Source: Streptomyces sp. NBC_00102 (GTDB lineage Bacteria; Actinomycetota; Actinomycetes; Streptomycetales; Streptomycetaceae). From it: DNA of 64,000 nucleotides. The stretch's first letter is position 1; every line of letters starts with the position of its first letter. Where the stretch lies: positions 5,807,001 through 5,871,000 of the forward strand of contig NZ_JAPEMC010000001.1 in assembly GCF_026343115.1 (NCBI RefSeq), written 5' to 3'. The notes under the pieces were generated by a model. That model was not told the origin of the DNA. It saw nothing but the letters and a program-made list of their open reading frames with translations, and made no database searches. Both the position numbers and the translations under genes were made by a program. This document shows positions 16,493 to 24,197 of this stretch, in pieces.

Positions 16493-16729
16493 TCAGGCTC
16501 CCAGTCGGGTGATCTCGGCGCGGAAGGACTCCTCGGTCCACGGTGTGCCGTCGGCCGCGTGCACCTGACGGGCATTCAAGCCACGTACGACGTCGGCGAT
16601 TTCGTGGCCCTCCTTGGTGAAGACCTCTTCGAGGGTCGCGGCGAGCTTGTACTCGTACGGGGTCGGCTCGTGCGTCCGGGACTGGTGGACGTCCAGATAC
16701 GGCCAGGCGTCGGTCAGGGGGTCGGTCAT
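16493..16729 (-). CDS. Small recombinase-like helix-turn-helix protein
   Basis: A 78-residue protein between the Rieske oxygenase and its reductase, starting at ATG 16729 (MTDPLTDAWPYLDVHQ) behind GGAGACACC. The C-terminal half (ADVVRGLNARQVHAADGTPW, then TEESFRAEITRLG) matches the helix pattern found in the recombinase domain of large serine integrases (xxLNxxGxxxxxGxxWxxxxVxxxL). There is no catalytic resolvase part. Such short proteins are seen beside Rieske genes in other actinobacteria under the name recombinase-like helix-turn-helix. It could be a structural partner of the oxygenase or a small regulator; neither is proven. Confidence 0.75.
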   Translation of the reverse strand: MTDPLTDAWPYLDVHQSRTHEPTPYEYKLAATLEEVFTKEGHEIADVVRGLNARQVHAADGTPWTEESFRAEITRLGA

Positions 16730-16758
16730 GGTGTCTCCAGAAGGTGCGGGGGGAGGTG

Positions 16759-17694
16759 TCACAGGTCGAGGACGAGGCGGCCGGAGGAGCACCGGGAGAC
16801 GCAGATCATCATCGTGGCGCTCGCGGCGTGTTCCGCTTCGCTGAGGAGGAAGTCACGGTGGTCCGGGGTGCCTTCGAGGACGCGGGTCTCGCAGGAGCCG
16901 CAGATGCCGTCGCGGCAGGAGCTGTTCACCGACAGCCCGGCCTCCTCGGCGGCTTCGAGGACGGAGGCGTTCGCGCCGACGGTGAGCGTCACCCCCGACG
17001 TACGGCACTCCACCTCGAACGAGTCGTCGTCCCCGGCACGTTCGACGACCGGTGCGGCGAACCGCTCCAACCGGATCAGGCCCTCGGGGCAGCGGTCCTC
17101 CACGGCGGCGAGCAGTGGCTCCGGCCCGCAGGAGTACACCAGGGCGTCCTCCGGCAGCCCGGCGAGCGCTGCGTCGAGGTCGATGTGGCCCCGCTCGTCC
17201 TGCGGGACGAAGGTGACGTCCCCGCCGAGCGCGGCCAGCTCCGGGCCGAACGCCATCGAGGCGCGGCTCCGGCCGCCGTGCACCAGCCGCCACGGCACCC
17301 CGCGACGCGCCGCCTCGCGGGCCATCGCCAGCAGCGGGGTGATCCCGATGCCGCCCGCGACGAACACGTAGGAGTCGGCCTCCTCCAGGGCGAAATGGTT
17401 GCGCGGCTCGGAGACGGTGACCGACTGCCCGGGGCGCAGCCGGGTGTGCACGTACCGCGAACCGCCCCGCGAGGACGGTTCGTCGAGCACGCCGATCCGG
17501 TAGGTGTCCGACGCCTTCGGATCGCCGCACAGGCTGTACTGGCGGACGTGGCCGCCTACATGGACATCGAGGTGCGCGCCCGGCGTCCAGGCGGGCAGCG
17601 GTTTGCCGTGCGGGTCCGCGAGTTCGACGGACAGTACGCCCTCGGCCTCCCACGTCATACGGCGGACGAACAGCTCCAGCGACTTCTCGCTCAT
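16759..17694 (-). CDS. PDR/VanB-family ferredoxin reductase
   Basis: Reductase of 311 residues that passes electrons from NAD(P)H through FMN and a plant-type [2Fe-2S] centre to the Rieske oxygenase. In order: a flavin-binding barrel with RQYSLCG (near 51-57), a nucleotide-binding domain with GGIGITPLLAMAR (near 114-126) and CGP near 189, and a C-terminal ferredoxin domain with cysteines 260, 265, 268 and 298. This matches phthalate dioxygenase reductase and VanB. A GGAGG lies 11 bases ahead of ATG 17694. Confidence 0.9.
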   Translation of the reverse strand: MSEKSLELFVRRMTWEAEGVLSVELADPHGKPLPAWTPGAHLDVHVGGHVRQYSLCGDPKASDTYRIGVLDEPSSRGGSRYVHTRLRPGQSVTVSEPRNHFALEEADSYVFVAGGIGITPLLAMAREAARRGVPWRLVHGGRSRASMAFGPELAALGGDVTFVPQDERGHIDLDAALAGLPEDALVYSCGPEPLLAAVEDRCPEGLIRLERFAAPVVERAGDDDSFEVECRTSGVTLTVGANASVLEAAEEAGLSVNSSCRDGICGSCETRVLEGTPDHRDFLLSEAEHAASATMMICVSRCSSGRLVLDL

Positions 17695-17747
17695 GGCCAG
17701 GTGCCTCCTTACGGGCAGTTCGGGCGACGGGATCCGGCGGACGCGGG

Positions 17748-19373
17748 CTACTGCCCGGGAATCCGCACGGGCGGGGTGAACGGGTTCTTCATCGGACCGA
17801 GGGCCGCCAGGTCGACCTCGACCAGCATCGGGCCGCCCGAGGCGACGGCGTGGTCCAGCACCGGGGCGGCGTGCTCCTCGGCCGAGATCCGTGCGTACGG
17901 CAGCCCGCAGGCGCGCGCCAGCAGCTCGAAGTCGGGGGTCACCAGGTCCACCCCGGAGCGCCGGTCGCCGTGGGCGTCCTGCATGTTGCGGAGCACCCCG
18001 TACCCGCCGTCGTTGAAGACGATCAGGGTGAGGGCCGGGCGTTCCTGGGCGAGGGTGAGGAGTTCGCCGAGGTGCACGGCGAGCCCGCCGTCGCCCGCGA
18101 TCACCACGGTCGGCACGTCCGGACGGCCGAGGGCGGCGCCGATGCCCATGCCGAGTCCCTGGCCGATGCCACCGCCGCGCGGGAAGACGTTGTCGCGCGG
18201 GTCGTACATCTCCAGCAGCCGGTTGCCCCAGCTGCTCGACGCGATGGTGACGTCACGGGCCACCACCGCCTCGCGCGGCAGGGCGGCGCGGATCGCGTCG
18301 CAGATCGCCGCCTGCGGGCCGATGGAATCGTGCAGGTTCTCCCGCACCTCGGTACGAACGCCGGCCACCCGCCGCGTCCAGCCGGCCTCGGCGGGCCGGG
18401 CGTGGGCGAGCAGCGCGGTCAGCGCCGCCGAGGCGTCCGCGTGCAGACCGTGGGCGGCGGGGTACACCCGGCCGAGCGCGGCGGCGTCCACGTCGATCTG
18501 GACGTGGGCGGCGGGGAGCTCCAGGGTGTAGTCGGCGGTCTCGTTCGACCGGAAGTGCGTACCGACCGTGAGCAGCAGATCCGCGTCGGCGAGCAGCGCG
18601 CGCACCGCCGGGGTGGTGGCGAAGTTGCCGATCACCTGCGGGTGGTCCTCGGGGACCGAGCCGCGGCCGGAGTTGGAGGTGAGCAGACCGGCCCCGGTCG
18701 CCTCCAGCAGCCGGGCCAGCTCGCCCCGGGCGCCGTTCGCCCCGCCGCCCGCCCAGATCAACGGGCGCCGGGCGGCGGACAGAAGGGCTCCGGCGGCGGC
18801 CACGTCGCTCGCCACCAGAGCGGGGAGAACGGGTGCGACCGGCTCGGACGACTCGTCCTCCTGCGCCGCGTACTGCAGGTCGATCGGCCACTCCACGCTC
18901 GCCGGCCCGCCCGGAGAGGCGAGCGCCGCACGCGCCGCCTCGCGCAGGATCTTCCCCGCCCGCTCGGTGTCCGGCACGCTCGCCGCGTACACCGAGACCG
19001 CGTCCAGCATGCCCAGCTGGTCCTTGGTCTCGTGGATGAACCCCCGGCCGCTGCCGAAGAATCCGCTCTCCACCTGGCCGGTGACGTGCAGGACCGAACT
19101 GCCCGCGCTGAGCGACTCGATCAGCGATCCTGCCGCGTTGCCCGCGCCCGTACCGGTCGAGGTCAGGGCGCAGCCGAGCGAGCCCCGGGCCCGCCCGTAG
19201 GCGTCGGCCGCGTTGACGGCGGACGCCTCGTGCCGCACGGGTACGAACCGCAGTTCGCGGTCGACGGCCTCCACCAGCGGCAGGTTGTGCACGCTGACGA
19301 TGCCGAAGACGGTGTCGATGCCGAGTTCCCGCAGGACGGCGACGAGGAGATCGCCTCCGTTGTCGTGACGCAT
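17748..19373 (-). CDS. Thiamine-diphosphate-dependent decarboxylase/acetolactate-synthase-like enzyme
   Basis: A 541-residue ThDP enzyme. The cofactor-activating glutamate is E49 (VRHEASA). The central domain carries the RPLIWAGGGA type, and the Mg-ThDP motif is GDGGLAVHLGELLTLAQ followed by NDGGYG near residue 465. By fold it could be an acetolactate synthase, but it has no FAD-site hallmarks that I can confirm and sits in a catabolic operon. A benzoylformate-decarboxylase-like role (2-oxo acid to aldehyde, then ALDH) is therefore more likely. It is preceded by GAGGAGACACC before ATG 19373 and follows the SDR gene by 9 bases. Confidence 0.83.
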   Translation of the reverse strand: MRHDNGGDLLVAVLRELGIDTVFGIVSVHNLPLVEAVDRELRFVPVRHEASAVNAADAYGRARGSLGCALTSTGTGAGNAAGSLIESLSAGSSVLHVTGQVESGFFGSGRGFIHETKDQLGMLDAVSVYAASVPDTERAGKILREAARAALASPGGPASVEWPIDLQYAAQEDESSEPVAPVLPALVASDVAAAGALLSAARRPLIWAGGGANGARGELARLLEATGAGLLTSNSGRGSVPEDHPQVIGNFATTPAVRALLADADLLLTVGTHFRSNETADYTLELPAAHVQIDVDAAALGRVYPAAHGLHADASAALTALLAHARPAEAGWTRRVAGVRTEVRENLHDSIGPQAAICDAIRAALPREAVVARDVTIASSSWGNRLLEMYDPRDNVFPRGGGIGQGLGMGIGAALGRPDVPTVVIAGDGGLAVHLGELLTLAQERPALTLIVFNDGGYGVLRNMQDAHGDRRSGVDLVTPDFELLARACGLPYARISAEEHAAPVLDHAVASGGPMLVEVDLAALGPMKNPFTPPVRIPGQ

Positions 19374-19382
19374 GGTGTCTCC

Positions 19383-20171
19383 TCAGAGGATGGAACGGCC
19401 GACGCCGCCGCAGACGTCGATGGCGGTGCCGGTGATGTACGAGGCGAGGGGCGAGAGCAACGCGACCACGGCGTAGGCGACTTCCTCGGCACGGCCGAGC
19501 CGGCCGAGCGCCACCCCGCGGTCCGCGGCCAGCTCCGCCTGCCACGCCTCGTAGGATCGGCCGGAACCGGCCGCGGCGTGGCGGCGGGTCCACTGGCCGG
19601 TGTCGATGAGCCCGAGGCACACGGAATTGACCCGGATGCCGTCTCCGGCCAGCTCGACGGAGAGCGACTTGGAGAGGTTGAGGATGCCGGCGCGGGCGGC
19701 GCTCGTCGTGATCAGCCGGGTCTCCGGCTGCTTCGCGAGCACCGCGTTGACGTTGACGACGCTCGCCGCGTCCGAGGCGGCGAGATACGGGCGGGCGGCC
19801 CGCAACGGGTGCAGCACCCCGGCGAACTTCAGCTCCAGCTCGTCCCGCCAGTCCTCGGCGGTCGAGTCGTCGAGCCCCTTCATCCGGGACTGGCCGGCGT
19901 TGTTGACCAGCCCGTCGATGCCGCCGAACTCCTCGGCGGCCCGTCGGACGAAGCCGTGGACCGCTTCGGCGTCCCGTACGTCGCACACGCCCGTCAGCAG
20001 CCGGCCAGGCCGGTCGGCGAGCCCCTCGGCGGCGGCGGCCAGCCGTGCGGCGTCGCGCCCGCAGGTCGCCACGTCGGCGCCCTCGTCGAGCAGGGCGCGG
20101 ACGGTTGCCAGGCCGACGCCCGAGCTGCCGCCGGTCACCAGATAGGTGCGGCTCGCGAGGCCCAGATCCAT
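19383..20171 (-). CDS. SDR-fold protein lacking the SDR catalytic residues
   Basis: A 262-residue Rossmann-fold protein of the short-chain dehydrogenase family. The cofactor loop TGGSSGVG (13-20) and LVNNAG (near 86-91) are intact, so it should bind NAD(P). Aligned with the SDR at 30397-31167, the catalytic Ser, Tyr and Lys become Ala, Thr and Arg: the segment reads VVNVNAVLAKQPETRLITTS then AARAG where others have S, YxxxK. It may be an atypical reductase or a non-catalytic partner of the neighbouring SDR. ATG 20171 has GGAG upstream, and the operon spacing is 9-19 bases on both sides. Confidence 0.85.
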   Translation of the reverse strand: MDLGLASRTYLVTGGSSGVGLATVRALLDEGADVATCGRDAARLAAAAEGLADRPGRLLTGVCDVRDAEAVHGFVRRAAEEFGGIDGLVNNAGQSRMKGLDDSTAEDWRDELELKFAGVLHPLRAARPYLAASDAASVVNVNAVLAKQPETRLITTSAARAGILNLSKSLSVELAGDGIRVNSVCLGLIDTGQWTRRHAAAGSGRSYEAWQAELAADRGVALGRLGRAEEVAYAVVALLSPLASYITGTAIDVCGGVGRSIL

Positions 20172-20190
20172 AACTCGTACTCCTGCTGGT

Positions 20191-21000
20191 TCAGTTCATG
20201 GTGAAGCCGCCGTTGACGGCGACCACCTGGCCGGTCAGATAGCGGGACTCCTCGGAGAGCAGGAACGAGACGATCCCGGTGAGGTCGTCCGGCCGCTGCG
20301 GCCGGGAGATGGCCCGGTTCGCCCGGTAGAGGTCGTGACGCTCGGCGGGCACGGTTTCGGTCGCCTCGCCCTCGGTCAGCCCCGGGGCCACCGCGTTCAC
20401 GGTGATGCCCCGTTCGCCCAGCTCCCGCGCCATCGCCCGGGTGAGCGCGATGACCGCCCCCTTGGAGGCGATGTAGTGGGCGAGCCGGGGCGAGCCGTAA
20501 AGAGCCGCGTCCGAGGCGAGGTTGACGATCCGGCCCACCGGACCGAAGAGCGGGTACAACGCCTTCGACACCAGCCACGGGCTACGGGAGTTGACGGACA
20601 TCAGCCGGTCCCACACCTCGACGTCGATGTCCCAGAACTCCTTGCCGCCCACCCCGTTGGCGAGCGCCGCGTTGTTCACCAGGCCGTGCAGCGGCCCCAG
20701 TTCGCGAACCGCGTCGGCCAACTCCGCCACCGAGGCGGGGTCGGAGACGTCGCAGCGCACGAAGTGGGCGTCGAGCCCTTCCATCCGCAGCCCGGCTGCC
20801 GCCCGCTCACCCCGCTCGCGTTCCAGCTCGGCGACGACGACCCGGAAGCCGTCGGCGCCCGCCCGGCGGGCCATGGCCAGTCCCAGGCCACGGCCCGCAC
20901 CGGTGACGACGACCGTGCGCACGCCGTCGGTGCGCACGCAGTCCGTGCGCGTGCCGTCGGTGCTCAGGTCCACCGGGGAGCGGTCAGTCACGGGCGACAC
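20191..21000 (-). CDS. SDR-family oxidoreductase
   Basis: Short-chain dehydrogenase/reductase with the full signature: TGAGRGLG (near residues 34-41), LVNNAA, catalytic YIASK with Ser of VNLASDAA, and PGLTEGEATET. The C-terminus ends GGFTMN. It probably oxidises an alcohol or dihydrodiol of the pathway. The first 30 residues contain a three-copy TDGVR-type repeat encoded by a 15-base tandem repeat. GTG 21000 and GTG 20991 both overlap the end of the cupin gene, and either could be used. Confidence 0.88.
   Translation of the reverse strand: MSPVTDRSPVDLSTDGTRTDCVRTDGVRTVVVTGAGRGLGLAMARRAGADGFRVVVAELERERGERAAAGLRMEGLDAHFVRCDVSDPASVAELADAVRELGPLHGLVNNAALANGVGGKEFWDIDVEVWDRLMSVNSRSPWLVSKALYPLFGPVGRIVNLASDAALYGSPRLAHYIASKGAVIALTRAMARELGERGITVNAVAPGLTEGEATETVPAERHDLYRANRAISRPQRPDDLTGIVSFLLSEESRYLTGQVVAVNGGFTMN
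20915..20959. repeat. 15-base x3 tandem repeat in the SDR N-terminus
   Basis: Copies at 20915-20929, 20930-20944 and 20945-20959, one to three mismatches each, encode TDGVR/TDCVR/TDGTR-like residues ahead of the Rossmann fold. Confidence 0.8.
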
Positions 21001-21505
21001 CGTGCATCGGCGAGTACTCCGGGTACGACGGGACCTGCGGCTTCCGCGTACCGATGACCACGCAGAACAGGGCGTCCGTGTCGCCCTCGTTCTTCAGCGA
21101 GCGGGTCACCCCGGCCGGCACCACGATCATGTCGCGGTAACCGAGGGTGCGGTATTCCGCCTCGTCCGCGCCGCGGTGGATACCGACCCTGACCTCGCCC
21201 TCCAGGACGAAGAAGGCCTCCTCGACGTCGTGGTGGGTGTGGGCCGGACCCTCGGCGCCCGGGGGCAGCAGCATGTTGGAGAAGGTGAACCCGCCCGACG
21301 GGATGATCCGGCTGTCGCCCTCGTGGTTGCCGGTCGCGCCGGAGCCGACGTAACGGATCTGGCCGCGCCGGTACTGCGGGCCGGCCTTCTCCTGGAAGGA
21401 CAGGGTGTCGAAGTCGGCGACGCGCGACTCCTTCGAGGCGATGAGCGAGTCGGTGTACGCGGAGAGGTCGTCGCCGTTGTCGTACGCGGTGGTGGTGAGA
21501 GGCAT
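20984..21505 (-). CDS. Cupin-domain protein
   Basis: A 173-residue single-cupin protein. Motif 1 reads AHTHHDVEEAFFVLEGEVRV (near 88-107), giving metal-binding histidines and a glutamate. Motif 2 is weaker: GYRDMIVVPAGVTRSLKNEG (near 121-140). It could be a small dioxygenase, an isomerase or a sensor of pathway metabolites; the sequence cannot decide. The ATG at 21505 follows AGGAG and the hydrolase stop by 12 bases. It overlaps the next SDR gene. Confidence 0.85.
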   Translation of the reverse strand: MPLTTTAYDNGDDLSAYTDSLIASKESRVADFDTLSFQEKAGPQYRRGQIRYVGSGATGNHEGDSRIIPSGGFTFSNMLLPPGAEGPAHTHHDVEEAFFVLEGEVRVGIHRGADEAEYRTLGYRDMIVVPAGVTRSLKNEGDTDALFCVVIGTRKPQVPSYPEYSPMHGVARD

Positions 21506-21517
21506 GGTGAAGAGCTC

Positions 21518-22372
21518 CTACTCGGGGAGGGAAGCGGTGATCCGCAGGTGGGCGAGCACCCAGGCGTTGAAGCGCCCTGGCTGCTCCTGGTTGGCCAGGT
21601 GACCGGCGTCCTTGACGATCACGTAGGCGGTTTTGTGGACGGCACCGGCGATGACCTGGCTCGCGTCGACGCCGGTGATCCGGTCCTGGTCGCCGCAGAG
21701 CACCAGGGTGGGCGCAGCGACGGAGGGAAGTTCGGTGCGCAGATCGGCCGAGGCCATCGACTCCGCGGCGTGGCCGTAGCCGGGCAGCCGGACCGAGGCG
21801 GCCATGGTGTCCACGACCCGCCGGACCAGCTCGTCCGGCGCCTCGGGGGAGACCAGGCGAGGGCCCCGGGCCTCGGCGAAGGCGCGCGGGCCCAGCTCGG
21901 CCAAGTCGGCGGCCCTCGCCCGCATGGCCTCGGCCTTCGCCGGGTCGGTGCCGGAACCGGCGCTCGAATCGGCGACGATCAGGGACGCCACGAGCTCCGG
22001 ATGGCGGGTCGCGAGCCGCAGCGCGATCACCCCGCCCCAGGACACCCCGAGGACGTGCGCGCTGCCGCCCCGCTCCCGGATCAGCCCGGCCGCCGTGTCC
22101 GCGAAGTCGTCGAGGGTGAACGGCCCTCCGGGGTCGGGCGAGGCGGCGTACCCGGGAGCGTCCCAGGCCACCACCCTCACGTGCGCGGAGAGTTCGGCGA
22201 GCTGCGGAGCGAAGGCCGCCGACGAGGAGCCGATACCGTGCAGGCAGAGCAGCAGTGGCCCCCGCTCCCCGGCCTCCTCCACATGGACGGCGACGGGCGC
22301 GGTCACGGAGTCCGTGCGGGCGGTGACGGGGGCGGTCGGCGAGTCCGTGCGGGCGGTGACGGGGGCGGTCAC
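21518..22372 (-). CDS. Alpha/beta-fold hydrolase
   Basis: Hydrolase of 284 residues, similar in layout to meta-cleavage product hydrolases: oxyanion CLHGIGSSSAAFAPQL near residues 43-58, nucleophile elbow GVSWGG, acid region LVLCGDQDRITG and catalytic His in DAGHLANQEQPGRFN. It would cleave the C-C or ester bond of a ring-fission product made by the VOC dioxygenase. Translation starts at GTG 22372, overlapping the upstream stop as GTGA. The first 22 residues are two TDS(V/P)TAPVTAR repeats from a 33-base duplication. An in-frame GTG at 22306 in the other repeat copy is an alternative start. Confidence 0.85.
   Translation of the reverse strand: MTAPVTARTDSPTAPVTARTDSVTAPVAVHVEEAGERGPLLLCLHGIGSSSAAFAPQLAELSAHVRVVAWDAPGYAASPDPGGPFTLDDFADTAAGLIRERGGSAHVLGVSWGGVIALRLATRHPELVASLIVADSSAGSGTDPAKAEAMRARAADLAELGPRAFAEARGPRLVSPEAPDELVRRVVDTMAASVRLPGYGHAAESMASADLRTELPSVAAPTLVLCGDQDRITGVDASQVIAGAVHKTAYVIVKDAGHLANQEQPGRFNAWVLAHLRITASLPE
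22301..22366. repeat. 33-base tandem duplication at the hydrolase start
   Basis: Copies 22301-22333 and 22334-22366 match at 30 of 33 bases, and a third partial copy carries the GTGA start/stop overlap. The duplication adds 11 in-frame residues per copy. Confidence 0.85.
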
Positions 22373-23166
22373 AGGATCTGCCCGCTGCGGCCGGCCAGCG
22401 CCGCCAGCCCGCGCAGCACCGCGTACGGCACGACCTGGCTGGTCGCCGGGTTGTCGGGGTCGGGCCGGTGCGCCACCTCGAAGCGGTACGAGCCGTGCGG
22501 GCCGGACGCCTCGATCAGATGCCGGGTACGGTGCGCCGCCGGATCGGCGACGACCTGGACCCGCACAGCGTCCAGGTCGCCGACGGCCAGCGCGACCGAG
22601 GCGGCCACGTTCGTCGACTTGGGGAATTTGACCGGAACCTCGCGCGCGGTACCCGACATGACCTCCACAGGTCCCGTCGCCGTCCGCATCCGAGTCAGCA
22701 ACTCCTCGTCCATCCAAGGCTGTTCGAGGGTGGACGGCAGCTTGGTGGTGGTGAGGCGGATCTCGTCCAGCGGCCCGAGGGAGCACGCCGCCTGGAGCAG
22801 GTCGAGCCCGCCGACCGCGCCCCCGGTGAAGTACACCCGGCCGGGACCGGTGTTCAGCAGCCGTTTCGCCAGGTCCTCGTCGGTCAGTGCCCCGCTGGAG
22901 GCGATCAGCAGGTCGGTGCCGGAGGCGAGGACCCGCTCGCCCCACTCGCGGACGACGCCCTGCCCGGCCGCCTCCACGACCAGGTCGCAGAGGCCGAGAG
23001 CCTCCTCCAGGGAGACCTGACGGGCGGGCGCCGCCTCGCCCAGCGGGCGGTTGTCGACGACACAGACCAACTCGGCGCCGGCGACCCGGCCTTCGGCCAG
23101 GGCGGTGCCGACCACACGGCCGATGGCACCCCAGCCGACCAGGCCAACCTTGCGTACGGGGTTCAT
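22369..23166 (-). CDS. Aspartate-dehydrogenase-like (NadX-type) oxidoreductase
   Basis: A 265-residue Rossmann protein of the DUF108/NadX group. The dinucleotide site is VGLVGWGAIGRVV (near 8-20), followed by VDNRPLG, VVEAAG, the IASSGALTD segment and the C-terminal domain signature VPVKFPKSTNVAASVALAVG (near 180-199). Classical members oxidise L-aspartate to iminoaspartate, but within a ring-cleavage operon it may act on another amino or imino acid. The longer frame to 23547 is a shadow: ATG 23166 overlaps the VOC stop in an ATGA. It is coupled to the hydrolase by GTGA. Confidence 0.85.
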   Translation of the reverse strand: MNPVRKVGLVGWGAIGRVVGTALAEGRVAGAELVCVVDNRPLGEAAPARQVSLEEALGLCDLVVEAAGQGVVREWGERVLASGTDLLIASSGALTDEDLAKRLLNTGPGRVYFTGGAVGGLDLLQAACSLGPLDEIRLTTTKLPSTLEQPWMDEELLTRMRTATGPVEVMSGTAREVPVKFPKSTNVAASVALAVGDLDAVRVQVVADPAAHRTRHLIEASGPHGSYRFEVAHRPDPDNPATSQVVPYAVLRGLAALAGRSGQIL

Positions 23167-24134
23167 GCGGCGTTCTCCTTCGGTGCGGGTGCATCGGTTG
23201 TCGGCAGGGCGTCCACCGGGGCGAGCGGGCCGGGGTCGGGTGTTCCGGCCATGTGGCAGCGGATCTCCTTCGAGGGCGCCCCGGCCGTCCCCCAGAGGTC
23301 GGACAGCTCCGGGACCCTCCGCCAGACCCGGGCGATCCAGGCGTCCTCCACGATCTGGGCGACCTCGGAGGTGTACTCGCAGACCAGCCCGGAGGGGTCG
23401 GTGAAGTAGGAGAAGGTGTTGTCCCCCGGACCGTGGCGGCCCGGCCCCCACTGCGGGGTGATGCCGTGGTGCCGCAGGCGGCCGATGCCCCGCATGAAGT
23501 GGTCGACCGAACTCATTTCGTACGCCACGTGGTTGAGCGAGGTCCACTCGGCCTGGTTGAACGCGATGCAGTGGTGGTCCGCGTTGCAGCGCAGGAACGC
23601 CATCTGGTGCTCCGACCAGTCGGAGACCCGCAGCCCGAGCACGTCGCGGTAGAACGCCACCGCCGCGTCGATGTCCGTGGTGTTGAGCACGGCGTGCGTC
23701 ACACCGACCGGCACGGCCTCGTCACGGCCGCGCGGCGTGACCGCGTGCACGTGGGCGCTGATCTCGATCAGCCGTCCCTCGGGGTCGGTGAAACGCAACC
23801 CGTAACCACCGCCCGCCTGTTCCAGCGGACCCGGCCCGAACACCGGGACGAGGGAACGCGCTTCGAGCCGGCGGGCCGCCTCGTCGACCTCGGCGGGGGT
23901 GGCCACGGCGAACGCGAGACGGCCGAGGCCCACCCGGTCCCGCTCGGTCAGGTGGAGGACGTGGTGCTCGTCGCCCGTGCCGCGCAGCCAGCGCGCCCCG
24001 GAGTCGGCCTCCACGGTCCGGAGCCCCCAGACCTCCTCGTAGAAGTCGGCGGCCTCGGAGAAGGCGGGCGTGTGCAGTTCGACGTAGCGCAGGGAGCGGA
24101 GCCGGGCGACCGGTCCGGGCGGTGGCTGGTGCAT
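23163..24134 (-). CDS. VOC-family extradiol-type dioxygenase
   Basis: Protein of 323 residues with two vicinal-oxygen-chelate modules, as in catechol 2,3-dioxygenases. The C-terminal module carries the metal triad: His in VGVTHAVLN (near 146), His in SLNHVAYEM (near 205) and Glu in GLVCEYTSEV (near 257). GPGRHGPGDNTFSYFTDPSG precedes the last and corresponds to the extradiol signature. It is probably the ring-cleaving step of the operon. The last 35 residues are a proline-rich tail. ATG 24134 has GGAG five bases upstream. Confidence 0.85.
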   Translation of the reverse strand: MHQPPPGPVARLRSLRYVELHTPAFSEAADFYEEVWGLRTVEADSGARWLRGTGDEHHVLHLTERDRVGLGRLAFAVATPAEVDEAARRLEARSLVPVFGPGPLEQAGGGYGLRFTDPEGRLIEISAHVHAVTPRGRDEAVPVGVTHAVLNTTDIDAAVAFYRDVLGLRVSDWSEHQMAFLRCNADHHCIAFNQAEWTSLNHVAYEMSSVDHFMRGIGRLRHHGITPQWGPGRHGPGDNTFSYFTDPSGLVCEYTSEVAQIVEDAWIARVWRRVPELSDLWGTAGAPSKEIRCHMAGTPDPGPLAPVDALPTTDAPAPKENAA

Positions 24135-24197
24135 GGGGTCTCCATGGGAAGGTGGGGCGGGTGGCGCCGGGCGCCTGGTCCTTCGCGAGGGCCGCCG

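Noticed and set aside
17850..20204. A 784-codon plus-strand open frame opposite the ThDP and SDR genes
   Set aside because: Antisense shadow of genes with clear catalytic motifs.
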